From contig DKLZ01000085.1 of the NCBI GenBank assembly GCA_002455955.1, positions 1 through 19,110 on the forward strand: DNA of 19,110 nt, written 5' to 3'. The position numbers were made by a program, and so were the translations under genes. The stretch's first letter is position 1; each line of letters starts with the position of its first letter. This stretch comes from Dehalococcoidia bacterium UBA6627 (GTDB lineage Bacteria; Chloroflexota; Dehalococcoidia; UBA2979). Positions 1 to 7,126 of this stretch are shown piece by piece. The notes under the pieces were generated by a model. The model was given only the letters and a program-made list of their open reading frames with translations, ran no database searches and was not told where the DNA came from.

Positions 1-1
1 A

Positions 2-439
2 TCACGATTTAACGAGGATATAGGTGAACGACTGCTTCAGGGTGCGCTCGATACCGCGGCTGCTAATGGTGTTCCCGAGTGTCGTATAACAGTCATCATG
101 GTTCCCGGCGCGTTTGAACTCCCAATGGTTGCAAATGAACTAGCTTACTCAGGACGTTACGATGCAATCGTTTGTGCAGGATGTGTTATTCGTGGAGAAA
201 CATCACATTTCGACTATGTATCAGCGGAAACGACTCGTGGTATAGCAGAAGTTGCAAGAGAGCATCGTGTACCAGTTACTCTTGGCGTAATCACCGCCGA
301 TAATCGTGAGCAAGCTGAAGCACGATCCGGTGGTAAAAAGACCAATATGGGTAGCGATGCGATGCTTGCAGCGATAAACATGGCAAATATCTTCCGCGAA
401 CTTCACTCAGGTTTATCCGGTCGCTCATTTCAGGTGTAA
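2..439 (+). CDS. ribH: 6,7-dimethyl-8-ribityllumazine synthase (5' end outside window)
   Basis: Lumazine synthase condenses 5-amino-6-ribitylamino-uracil with 3,4-dihydroxy-2-butanone 4-phosphate in the penultimate step of riboflavin synthesis, in the cytoplasm. The frame is already open at base 2 and reads 145 codons to a TAA, against about 155 for the family, so only some 10 N-terminal residues are missing. Visible signatures are SRFNEDIGERLL (substrate pocket), VPGAFELP, and GCVIRGETSHFDYV with the conserved catalytic-region His, followed by GVITADNREQAEAR. An internal ATG at 98 is not the true start, because the family signature continues upstream in the same frame. The stop lies 10 bases before the next gene and is followed by AAGGA, so transcription with the small membrane protein is likely. 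Identification is secure from the motifs. Confidence 0.95.
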   Translation, partial: SRFNEDIGERLLQGALDTAAANGVPECRITVIMVPGAFELPMVANELAYSGRYDAIVCAGCVIRGETSHFDYVSAETTRGIAEVAREHRVPVTLGVITADNREQAEARSGGKKTNMGSDAMLAAINMANIFRELHSGLSGRSFQV

Positions 440-449
440 GGACCTATCG

Positions 450-752
450 ATGCCAAACAAAGATCGAGATAGCGAATCGAAGGCCGGGGAACATATCGAC
501 GAAGTGTCGAGAGACCCGATCAAGTTGGCCTACGATCTTCTCGAACGATTCCCGGATTTAGTTCGCCGGCACAAAGTAATAGCTGGTGGTGCAGCGATCT
601 CTTCCTCTCTGATAGTCCTTGCCGGTGTTGCAATAAGTCGTCGAATGCGAAAAGGGCAGACTGCGGAACAAGCTTTAGCCGATCTCACTGAAGAAGAATT
701 GACGCGTTTAGATCCTAGACGAATAAACAACAACGGTGACTCAGACGCATAG
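450..752 (+). CDS. small single-pass membrane protein, function unknown
   Basis: I do not recognise a family for this 100-residue protein. The first 40 residues are charged and amphipathic. A hydrophobic segment (about residues 43-63, rich in Ala, Gly, Ile and Val) is bordered by basic residues on both sides (RRHK before, RRMRKG after). An acidic, polar tail ends in NNNGDSDA. This suggests one transmembrane helix with soluble flanks. The start ATG has an AAGGA ribosome-binding site at 438-442, overlapping the ribH stop codon, which supports both the start and co-transcription with ribH. A strong AGGAGG (759-764) just after its stop does not serve an in-frame dinB start. Coding status is supported by spacing and ribosome-binding site; function is open. 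Confidence 0.7.
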   Translation: MPNKDRDSESKAGEHIDEVSRDPIKLAYDLLERFPDLVRRHKVIAGGAAISSSLIVLAGVAISRRMRKGQTAEQALADLTEEELTRLDPRRINNNGDSDA

Positions 753-758
753 ATATCC

Positions 759-804
759 AGGAGGTCGTTTTACGGTGTTGATCAAGATAGAACGCGGGTT
801 CTAA
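759..804 (+). other. strong Shine-Dalgarno plus 9-codon mini-ORF upstream of dinB
   Basis: A perfect AGGAGG (759-764) is followed 10 bases later by GTG (775), and then by TTG (778), in a frame that reads VLIKIERGF and stops at TAA 802-804. This frame differs from that of dinB (start 816), and the dinB frame has no start codon near this ribosome-binding site. The mini-ORF ends inside the LexA-type operator. It could be a leader peptide on read-through transcripts from ribH, or a chance Shine-Dalgarno. No protein evidence is available. Confidence 0.3.
788..803. promoter_or_regulatory. LexA operator (SOS box) of dinB
   Basis: TAGAAC-GCGG-GTTCTA is a perfect inverted repeat with 6-bp arms and a 4-bp centre. 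Its core GAAC-N4-GTTC is the LexA box consensus known from Firmicutes and Actinomycetota. It ends 12 bases before the ATG of DNA polymerase IV, a classic SOS gene. It also fits between a possible -35 (TTGATC, 778-783) and -10 (TCTAAC, 800-805) with a 16-base spacer. That promoter would put the transcript start at about 812, giving an almost leaderless dinB mRNA, consistent with the lack of a Shine-Dalgarno before 816. The operator call is strong; the promoter assignment is inference. Confidence 0.72.
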
Positions 805-815
805 CCTATCAGACC

Positions 816-2105
816 ATGGCGAAGTCAAGTGGTACTAAGCCGCAACCGATTATCCCTCCGCGACGTATTGCTCATTTTGATCTAGATACATTTTTTGTGT
901 CCGTCGAACGTGCTCGCAACCCTGCACTCGTTGGGAAACCCGTCTTAGTAGGTGGGAATGGCGATCGGGGAGTAGTCGCGGCTGCTTCATATGAAGCGAG
1001 AAGGTTTGGATGTCATTCGGCTCAGCCGATGAGTCACGCCTTACGGCTCTGTCCAGATGCAGTAATAGTAGCGCCAGATAAAGCTGAATATTCACGAATC
1101 TCGATGCATTTCCACGACGTCCTGCGAGCCTATTCACCATACGTAGATTCTGTAGGTCTCGACGAAGCTTATGTGGATCTAACAAGCACAAGTCCAAATA
1201 GTGATGGCGCCCTCCAAAAGAAACCATCAAAATCGGCTGAAATCGCCGAAGCAATCCGTACAGAAGTACGACAAGACTTAGGTATCGCAGTCTCAGTGTG
1301 CATCGCCGGATCACGCACAACAGCAAAAGTTGGATCCGACCGTGCCAAACCAGACGGTCTGATCGAGGTCCCTCTAGGTAAAGATGCAGAATTTCTCGCT
1401 CCAGTACCTATCCGTGACTTACCTATGGTTGGACCGAAGCTTGCTGAATCACTCCGGGTAGCTGGCGTTAAGACTATAGGAGACCTAGCGAATATCGATC
1501 GACGTTGGCTTGTGAACTCTTTTGGACGCATCGGTGAGGCGCTGCATACCCGTGCTAATGGGCTCGACGCAGTACTGATTGGCTCTAGCCACCACAGCAG
1601 AAAATCAATTTCGCGCGAGCGCACCTTTGACACGGATGTGATCGCATATCAACACCTTCGAAATGAACTAGCACGCCAGACGATAACTATCGGTACCCAC
1701 CTTCGCACTCATCAACAACGGGCACGTACGATCACTCTCAAACTGCGATGGAAAAATTTCGAAACTATTACGCGCAGTCGGACGGTCACTCGCCCGATCT
1801 GTTCGACAAAAGCACTTCTTCATATTGGAGGTTCGATACTTGACAGTGTTCTGCACTCCCAAAGAGGCGTTGCAACAGCTGAAGGAATCAACCGTGCGGA
1901 CTTGATACGACCAGTAAGACTTATAGGAATCACGGCAGGCAATCTGGTATCAAATGAACTTCAATTAACGTTAGATGACCTCCACCGGAATCAGCTCCCT
2001 TCTACAGATTGTCTATTCAAGGAAGAGCTACTCGATGATGTGATCGATACGCTCCGTAGTAGATTCGGACAACATGTTGTAAAACGTGGAGTTGAACCTA
2101 CCTAA
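816..2105 (+). CDS. dinB: DNA polymerase IV (Y-family translesion polymerase)
   Basis: This error-prone Y-family polymerase copies past damaged bases. Palm residues are intact: HFDLDTFFVSVE at 20-31 gives the first metal Asp (D22) and the steric-gate Phe (F27), and GLDEAY at 114-119 supplies D116/E117. SYEAR (59-63) and AKVGSDRAKPDG (170-181) are the finger and palm motifs. A helix-hairpin-helix region lies near 200-225 (LPMVGPKLAESL), followed by a little-finger domain to the end. ELQLTLDDL (381-389) sits where relatives carry the QLxLF clamp-binding motif and is a plausible variant. The length of 429 is normal. No Shine-Dalgarno lies just before the ATG, and no other in-frame start occurs nearby. 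A LexA-type box directly upstream predicts SOS induction. This is not the unrelated DinB-like protein at 8075. Confidence 0.95.
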   Translation: MAKSSGTKPQPIIPPRRIAHFDLDTFFVSVERARNPALVGKPVLVGGNGDRGVVAAASYEARRFGCHSAQPMSHALRLCPDAVIVAPDKAEYSRISMHFHDVLRAYSPYVDSVGLDEAYVDLTSTSPNSDGALQKKPSKSAEIAEAIRTEVRQDLGIAVSVCIAGSRTTAKVGSDRAKPDGLIEVPLGKDAEFLAPVPIRDLPMVGPKLAESLRVAGVKTIGDLANIDRRWLVNSFGRIGEALHTRANGLDAVLIGSSHHSRKSISRERTFDTDVIAYQHLRNELARQTITIGTHLRTHQQRARTITLKLRWKNFETITRSRTVTRPICSTKALLHIGGSILDSVLHSQRGVATAEGINRADLIRPVRLIGITAGNLVSNELQLTLDDLHRNQLPSTDCLFKEELLDDVIDTLRSRFGQHVVKRGVEPT

Positions 2106-2142
2106 TAGATTCGAGATATAGTCACATCGTTCGTATAGCTTT

Positions 2143-2154
2143 CGGTAAATACCG
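2143..2154. promoter_or_regulatory. short palindrome upstream of the MerR-type regulator
   Basis: CGGTA-AA-TACCG is a perfect inverted repeat with 5-bp arms, ending 20 bases before the regulator's ATG. MerR-type and many other HTH proteins bind such sites and often regulate themselves. The arms are short and no clear promoter hexamers surround the site, so this is only a candidate operator. Confidence 0.25.
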
Positions 2155-2174
2155 TTAATGCTCTTCTCAGAAGG

Positions 2175-2810
2175 ATGAGGCTTGTTATCCCTGATCCAAA
2201 GAACTTCCGTACAACAGAGGAAACTCGGTGGGTAAGTCTCGCGCGAGCATGCACGATACTGGGGGTAAATGAATCAACTGTCCGACGCTGGGCTGATGAA
2301 GAAAAGATCCGCTGCTTCCGAACACCTGGTGGGCATCGACGTTTTGCAGAGAATGACCTTGTAGCCATCACAAATGGATCCGTAATTTTCAATGAAATCG
2401 GAAATGCTGCAGTTTCTCGCATTCGTCGCGAACTCACAGGAAAATCCTCGGATACGCCCTGGTATAAGGACTTAGACGCTGATGAACGAGCAGCTCTCCG
2501 ACCACTTGGGAGACGGTTAGTTGAGATCGTCGATAACTATCTGTCAGGGCGTGGCGATCGTGATCAGCTCGACACTGAAGTGGACGAAATCGGAATCACT
2601 TACGGGCAAGAACTGTTTGGCCGCGGTGTAGGACTCGCTCAGGCCATGCAAGCAGTTGTATTTTTCCGTCGTTCTCTCGATGAAACAGCAAAACAACTTT
2701 CGGCTCGACATCAATTATCCGAAAAAGATGCCTCACGTGCTCGGGAAGAAATCGCTGGGCTCGCTGATCGAGTGTTGGTTGGAGTCTCCACAGCGTATGA
2801 CCAAAACTGA
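2175..2810 (+). CDS. MerR/excisionase-type DNA-binding regulator with helical C-terminal domain
   Basis: A probable transcriptional regulator of 211 residues. Residues 19-62 form a winged helix of the MerR/BldC/excisionase type: WVSLARACTILGVNESTVRRWA (helix-turn-helix), then the wing signature FRTPGGHRRF. A polar linker (about 70-100) leads to an all-helical domain (about 100-205; LGRRLVEIVDNYLSG, GVGLAQAMQAVVFFRRSL). This resembles the N-terminal helical sensor domain of RsbR-type proteins and may bind a ligand or another protein. That resemblance is judged by eye. The ATG at 2175 follows AGAAGG with no spacing; no better in-frame start exists after the dinB stop, 69 bases upstream. Only 32 bases separate its stop from the HAD gene, suggesting co-transcription. 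The target genes are unknown. Confidence 0.75.
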   Translation: MRLVIPDPKNFRTTEETRWVSLARACTILGVNESTVRRWADEEKIRCFRTPGGHRRFAENDLVAITNGSVIFNEIGNAAVSRIRRELTGKSSDTPWYKDLDADERAALRPLGRRLVEIVDNYLSGRGDRDQLDTEVDEIGITYGQELFGRGVGLAQAMQAVVFFRRSLDETAKQLSARHQLSEKDASRAREEIAGLADRVLVGVSTAYDQN

Positions 2811-2842
2811 GCCTCATCTTTATTCTCGGTAAGGTCTGCCAA

Positions 2843-3724
2843 ATGAACGACCAACAGGCAATAATCGATAACCGCCCTCCATTCGATCCGTCATCAATTT
2901 GCGCCGTGCTCTTTGACGCTTATGGAACGGTGCTTGATTATGGCGCCCCTCATTTCAGAGCGGCGATCGCAACGATCATTTCAAATCAGGGCATTGATGT
3001 GGACTTCGAAGGATTTCACCGGAGTTGGCTCGATGCTTACTCACCCTCAGGCGTATGGGGCGAAGGCGGTCCCAGTCGAATTCACCCATACCCCGATGAA
3101 CCGTTAAACGGACAGTTACCAAGATGGCATTCTCAATGGGAGATCTGGCGTCGGCAATTCTCCTCAGCTTTCAAGGAGCATCAGGTTGAAGGCTCCCCCT
3201 CACAGGCTGCAAACTTCTTACGTGAGGAACTCTCCTATGCCAAGCCTTTTGATGACGCACAGAAAAGTATCCGTACGCTCCGGAGAGAGGGATACGTCGT
3301 TGGATTACTCTCGAATGCAGACGATGATTTTCTGCAGACGGCATTATGCGCAGCGGAACTTGAGTTCTCTGTTGTTCTAAGCTCCGAATCTTTGCGAGCT
3401 TACAAACCACATCGGTCAGTCTTCATCACTGCATGCGCAACGATCTCCACGCCTCCTCATCAAACACTCTACGTTGGTGATTCACCGATTGCCGACATTG
3501 GGGGGGCACATAATGCTGGGCTCCGAACTGTATGGGTAAGCCGTAGACGAACGGATAGCGATACCGACAATATCCGAAAGTCGTCAATTTCACTGAAAAA
3601 CAACCAGGAGCGCCTTGCACTCTCTACTGAAGATATGATGACGCGCTTGCCAAATCCTGATTTAACGGTCCACTCTTTATCAGAAGTAGCTGACTTGCTG
3701 AGTTTTTCCGGTGTTGATGGATAA
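2843..3724 (+). CDS. HAD-superfamily hydrolase, haloacid-dehalogenase-like
   Basis: A cytoplasmic phosphatase or dehalogenase of the HAD fold, 293 residues. Motif I is VLFDAYGTVLD (22-32), with nucleophile D25 and Tyr at the +2 position. This DxYGT form is typical of 2-haloacid-dehalogenase-like members rather than the DxD of classic phosphatases. Motif II is LLSNAD (155-160), motif III has K188 (AYKPHRSVF), and motif IV is VGDSPIADIGGA (211-222). A helical cap lies between motifs I and II (about 35-140). A tail of about 60 residues after motif IV is low in recognisable features. A GGTAAGGT ribosome-binding region precedes the ATG. The gene probably shares a transcript with the regulator just upstream. 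The substrate cannot be read from sequence. Confidence 0.85.
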   Translation: MNDQQAIIDNRPPFDPSSICAVLFDAYGTVLDYGAPHFRAAIATIISNQGIDVDFEGFHRSWLDAYSPSGVWGEGGPSRIHPYPDEPLNGQLPRWHSQWEIWRRQFSSAFKEHQVEGSPSQAANFLREELSYAKPFDDAQKSIRTLRREGYVVGLLSNADDDFLQTALCAAELEFSVVLSSESLRAYKPHRSVFITACATISTPPHQTLYVGDSPIADIGGAHNAGLRTVWVSRRRTDSDTDNIRKSSISLKNNQERLALSTEDMMTRLPNPDLTVHSLSEVADLLSFSGVDG

Positions 3725-3756
3725 TTCTGAAATTTGCTTACACATCAACCAGTAGA

Positions 3757-3785
3757 TTGATACGAAAGCCACGGCACACTATACT
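3757..3785 (+). promoter_or_regulatory. sigma-70-type promoter of dnaN
   Basis: TTGATA (3757-3762) and TATACT (3780-3785) are separated by exactly 17 bases, a near-consensus housekeeping promoter in the gap after the HAD gene. The transcript would start near 3792 and leave a leader of about 80 bases before the dnaN ATG. Confidence 0.6.
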
Positions 3786-3794
3786 AATTTCGGT

Positions 3795-3836
3795 AATGAG
3801 AATCTGAATAAGCAGTTTTTTCGATCTTTTCTCATT
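3795..3836 (+). promoter_or_regulatory. possible stem-loop in the dnaN leader
   Basis: AATGAGAA (3795-3802) can pair perfectly with TTCTCATT (3829-3836) across a 26-base loop that holds a run of six T (3816-3821). It lies wholly inside the predicted dnaN 5' leader. The stem is AT-rich and the loop is large, so stability is modest. It does not look like an intrinsic terminator, because the T run is inside the loop. Confidence 0.2.
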
Positions 3837-3873
3837 TGCTAACAGCCAGATCGATCACCATAGATGATGCCTC

Positions 3874-5004
3874 ATGCGCGTTTCATGCAAACAGGAAGAC
3901 TTACATCGAGGGCTCTCAGCAGTCGCACGTGCAATCCCTGCGCGGAGCACGCTCCCAATTACACAGCACATCTTATTTGAAGCTTCCGAAGGTTCTGTTT
4001 TACTTTCCGCTACTGATGCGGAAACCATCGCTATCACTTACCGGATTAGTGCGGATGTTACGGAGCCTGGTGCCATCACGATGCCATCACGCCTACTGGC
4101 GGACTTTGTTGCCACGCTACCTCATGAGTCCATCAAACTTACGTTAGCGGAACGATCGCGACAAGTGAGCTTAAGTTGTGCTCGAAACACGGCGTCAATC
4201 GGAGGACTCGATCCCGATGACTTTCCTCCAATTCCGCCAGTCGACGAAGCTGGACGTATCGAGATAGAAGCACATCGACTCCGAAAGGCTATAACACAAA
4301 CGGTGTTCGCGGCCGCCACAGAAGATTCACGGCCTGTACTCACCGGCGTGCATTTTGCTATTGCCGATCGAGAAATTCGATTAGCTGCCGCTGATGGATT
4401 TCGCCTCTCTGTACACAACCTGACTCTCGATCAAGATGGGGAAGAACGATCCGTGATTGTACCCGCTCGTTCTCTTGGGGAACTTGGCCGATTACTACAG
4501 GAAGTCGAGGGAGCCGTTACATTGACGTTCAATGCGGCAGGAACACAGGTGGAGTTCGATCTGGGCCACGCCAAACTTGTCGCTCAACTCCTTCAGGGCA
4601 CTTTCCCGAACTATGACCAATTGATTCCCAAGGAAACAACTACTAGAACCGAAGTTGCAGTTCAGGAATTGGCTCGCGAAACCCGAATCGCATCAATTTT
4701 TGCACGGGACGGTTCAGGAATTGTCCGTTTGATTGGAACACCCAGTTCAACGGGCCCAGGCCGTCTGCAAATTAACGCCCGTGCTGAAGAAGTCGGTGAT
4801 AATGAAGGCGAAATTGATGCAGTGATCGATGGCGACGAAGCGAAGATAGCTTTCAATGGGCGGTACTTGATGGATGTGCTCCAGATAATCGATTCTGATC
4901 GAGCAATCATCGAGACTTCATCACCTTCAAGCCCTGGAGTGCTCCGCCCAGTGGGAGACGACAGTTTTGTACACGTCGTGATGCCAATGTTCGTTCAGTG
5001 GTAA
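3874..5004 (+). CDS. dnaN: DNA polymerase III beta subunit (sliding clamp)
   Basis: The ring-shaped processivity clamp that tethers replicative and translesion polymerases to DNA. Length 376 is normal, and all three clamp domains can be followed. Domain 1 starts MRVSCKQEDLHRGLSAVARAIPARSTLPITQHI. Domain 2 contains the family signatures TVFAAATEDSRPVLTGVHF and AADGFRLSVH. Domain 3 includes LLQGTFPNYDQLIP, then FNGRYLMDVLQII, and ends HVVMPMFVQW, matching the MPM-type C-terminus of clamps. The ATG lacks a strong Shine-Dalgarno. Two earlier ATGs (3864, 3867) are out of frame, and an in-frame one at 3796 stops after three codons. It has its own promoter and follows the HAD gene by 149 bases. dnaA is not adjacent, unlike the common dnaA-dnaN order. 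Confidence 0.95.
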   Translation: MRVSCKQEDLHRGLSAVARAIPARSTLPITQHILFEASEGSVLLSATDAETIAITYRISADVTEPGAITMPSRLLADFVATLPHESIKLTLAERSRQVSLSCARNTASIGGLDPDDFPPIPPVDEAGRIEIEAHRLRKAITQTVFAAATEDSRPVLTGVHFAIADREIRLAAADGFRLSVHNLTLDQDGEERSVIVPARSLGELGRLLQEVEGAVTLTFNAAGTQVEFDLGHAKLVAQLLQGTFPNYDQLIPKETTTRTEVAVQELARETRIASIFARDGSGIVRLIGTPSSTGPGRLQINARAEEVGDNEGEIDAVIDGDEAKIAFNGRYLMDVLQIIDSDRAIIETSSPSSPGVLRPVGDDSFVHVVMPMFVQW

Positions 5005-5123
5005 CACATGATTGATCTTGAATAATTACTAACTACGGAATGTCCTTAAAGTCAGCCTTATAACAAAACGCGTCCCTTGGACTAATCGAGCAGACGGGAC
5101 CGACTTTTCCTGCGGAGATATAG

Positions 5124-6089
5124 ATGTACTTGAATCGATTCGCATCGAGCACTAAACCAACTGACATGACCGACTCCGACGAGTTCAAGAGTTTGTTAAC
5201 CAGTGCATCCGATCTTGGATTGACAGATATCAATGAATCTAAGCCAAGATATGTATCCAGAAACGTCGTCGTTAATGGGATCAGAATTCATTTATTGGAA
5301 TGGGGCGAACCCAGTGCTCCAACTATTCTCTTACTTCACGGAGCCAACCAGAGTTCCCATAGCTGGGACCTTGTAAGCCTTTCGCTGGCACAAACATTTC
5401 ATATCGTAGCTATCGACCAGCGTGCTCATGGTGACACCGAATGGCCCCGTGATGGTGAAACAAACAGAGAGTCTATGGCTCTTGATGCTCATGCGGTGCT
5501 CAAAGCACTTGATGTAGAAAATGCCATCGTTATCGGGCATTCGATGGGCGGTATTGTTGCGATGACACTGCTCATCGCCTATCCGAACCTGGCGAGCCGA
5601 GCAGTCTTCGTTGATATCGCACCGGAGCTGCCAGGATCATCTGGCCCGAACGAGGGTCAGAAACAAATCCGTGAGTTTATCGCTAGTGCACGTGAATTTG
5701 AGTCGATCGATGCCTACATTGATCGCGTTGTAGACTACGACCCTTTTAGATCTCGAGAGCACATACGTCGCACATTAATCTATAACCTCATGCAGAGGAG
5801 TGATGGTAAGTATGTAAGCAAAAACGGTTTACGCCGTGCTGCACAGCCGACTCGGCCCGGTAACGAACTTGGAACTAGGCCCACGATTGAAGATATCCGC
5901 TCTATTGATTGCCCGGCATTGATTGTCCGAGGTGGTGAAAGCCGTGTTTTAACCGTGGAAGCGGCTACCGCATTTCAAGAAGCCTTACCCGCTGGACAGC
6001 TGACTACAGTTCCAGACTGTGGCCACAACGTGCATTCACAAAACACAGCCGGATTCCTCAAAGCACTAACGACATTCCTTAAGGTTTAA
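5124..6089 (+). CDS. alpha/beta-fold hydrolase with altered acid position
   Basis: A 321-residue alpha/beta hydrolase. The fold signatures are LLLHGANQSS (69-78, oxyanion loop), IDQRAHGDTEWP (98-108), and nucleophile elbow GHSMGG with S140. H301 in PDCGHNVH fits the catalytic histidine. In many close relatives the acid lies in an ESDVL-like motif after strand 7; here that site reads GESRVL (271-276), with Arg at the expected Asp. E272 or D164 (VDIAPEL, after strand 6) could replace it. About 45 polar residues precede the core, so the N-terminus is somewhat long. The ATG has CGGAG (5113-5117) six bases upstream; a second in-frame ATG occurs at codon 15. Possible roles include ester, lactone or C-C bond hydrolysis. 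No signal peptide is seen. Confidence 0.85.
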   Translation: MYLNRFASSTKPTDMTDSDEFKSLLTSASDLGLTDINESKPRYVSRNVVVNGIRIHLLEWGEPSAPTILLLHGANQSSHSWDLVSLSLAQTFHIVAIDQRAHGDTEWPRDGETNRESMALDAHAVLKALDVENAIVIGHSMGGIVAMTLLIAYPNLASRAVFVDIAPELPGSSGPNEGQKQIREFIASAREFESIDAYIDRVVDYDPFRSREHIRRTLIYNLMQRSDGKYVSKNGLRRAAQPTRPGNELGTRPTIEDIRSIDCPALIVRGGESRVLTVEAATAFQEALPAGQLTTVPDCGHNVHSQNTAGFLKALTTFLKV

Positions 6090-6167
6090 AATCACTCGAT
6101 TAAACCCGACTCCATTCCCCTCAATTTTGTTCGAGAGCCTCACCGATACGTATTTCGCGTGCTATGA

Positions 6168-6177
6168 GTCACGTGAC
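6168..6177. repeat. 10-bp palindrome upstream of the ThuA-like gene
   Basis: GTCACGTGAC is a perfect 10-bp palindrome in the 180-base gap between the first hydrolase and the ThuA-like gene, 92 bases before the latter's start. It could be an operator half of a regulated promoter, but no clear -10/-35 pair surrounds it. Confidence 0.2.
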
Positions 6178-6269
6178 CGCGTAGGATACTCCGTGGTAAC
6201 GATGCCAGCGGTGCAAATCAACGAACCTGCTGAAGCATTACAATACGACAGAGAGGTCACGGAACAATC

Positions 6270-7088
6270 ATGAATGAGCGAGTACGAGCGCACCTCATAG
6301 CAGGCGGGTTTCCTGCCGGTCAGATGGCTGGTCACGACCACGACTACGCACGCCTCCAAATCCTCGAACAACTCCAAAAGCGCGAGCACGTGCACACTAC
6401 AGTTACAAACGACTACGACGACATCGAAAAATGGCTACCAGATTGCAAAGTTTTGATTACGTACGTGGCCGGACCAGTCGCTCAAGAGGAACAACACACT
6501 GTGCTAAGGCAGTGGGTGGAAGCAGGCGGACGTTGGTTAGCGCTCCATGGTAGCAGTGGCGGTAAAGCAGCTCGTATTCCAGACAGCAACCAAAGGACGA
6601 TGGTGAAGATGGACTACCACAACACGCTGGGTGGTTTTTTTATCCACCACCCTCCCATCCGAAAATTTCAAGTGGCACTGACTGACAAACAGCATCCATT
6701 GACTAAAGACATGCCTGAAGTCTTCGAAACGATTGATGAGCCATACATGGTCGAATTACAAGCACCTGAGTCGACGGAAGTCCTATTAACAGCTGACTGG
6801 GGATTAGTGCCACCTACTGAAACTGGATTCTTTTACGAGTCTGATACTGCGGTACTACCTGGGACTTCAACGCGAGCGATCGCTTTTGAACGCTCACTGA
6901 GTCAAGGAGCTGTCGCCTACACGACCCTTGGCCACGCACATACACCTACCACGAACAGTCAACGATCAGTTCACGAGAGCGTATCGCCTGACAATACCGT
7001 TCCACTCCACCTTCGCGGCTCTTGGGAAACGGACGGCTTTCGAACATTGTTGAGAAACGGTATCTCCTGGGGTATTGGAGAAATCTAA
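6270..7088 (+). CDS. ThuA-like domain protein (class I glutamine amidotransferase-like fold)
   Basis: A 272-residue ThuA-like protein, a fold related to class I glutamine amidotransferases but usually lacking the catalytic cysteine, often found in sugar-related operons. Visible features are an N-terminal AGGFPAGQMAGHDHDYARLQ (11-30), VLITYVAGPV (61-70), and WLALHGSSGG at 89-98, in the place of the family's GLHxA turn. These are followed by LGGFFIHHPP (120-129), HPLTKDMPEVFETIDEPYM (142-160), and a C-terminal TTLGHAH (218-224). The dense His content is typical of the family. The start ATG follows GAGAGGT at 6251-6257. It sits between two alpha/beta hydrolases on the same strand, which suggests a small catabolic group. 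The exact reaction is unknown; most characterised relatives are poorly understood. Confidence 0.8.
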   Translation: MNERVRAHLIAGGFPAGQMAGHDHDYARLQILEQLQKREHVHTTVTNDYDDIEKWLPDCKVLITYVAGPVAQEEQHTVLRQWVEAGGRWLALHGSSGGKAARIPDSNQRTMVKMDYHNTLGGFFIHHPPIRKFQVALTDKQHPLTKDMPEVFETIDEPYMVELQAPESTEVLLTADWGLVPPTETGFFYESDTAVLPGTSTRAIAFERSLSQGAVAYTTLGHAHTPTTNSQRSVHESVSPDNTVPLHLRGSWETDGFRTLLRNGISWGIGEI

Positions 7089-7126
7089 AAAGTCACGAGT
7101 CCGATGAAAGTGCATAACAGGTAGCG

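Noticed and set aside
850..1326. Minus-strand open frame of 158 codons inside dinB
   Set aside because: It overlaps well-conserved polymerase motifs on the other strand, has no family features, and its composition looks like a complement-strand shadow.
3816..3821. T6 run as an intrinsic terminator of the HAD gene
   Set aside because: No GC-rich stem precedes the T run. It falls downstream of a good promoter and inside the predicted dnaN leader.
3725..3873. Possible replication origin next to dnaN
   Set aside because: I looked for DnaA boxes (TTATCCACA-like) and an AT-rich unwinding region. None is clear, and dnaA is absent, so this gap is described as promoter and leader only.
5072..5100. 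GTCCC/GGGAC inverted repeat before the first hydrolase
   Set aside because: The arms are only 5 bp, separated by 19 bases, which is expected by chance.
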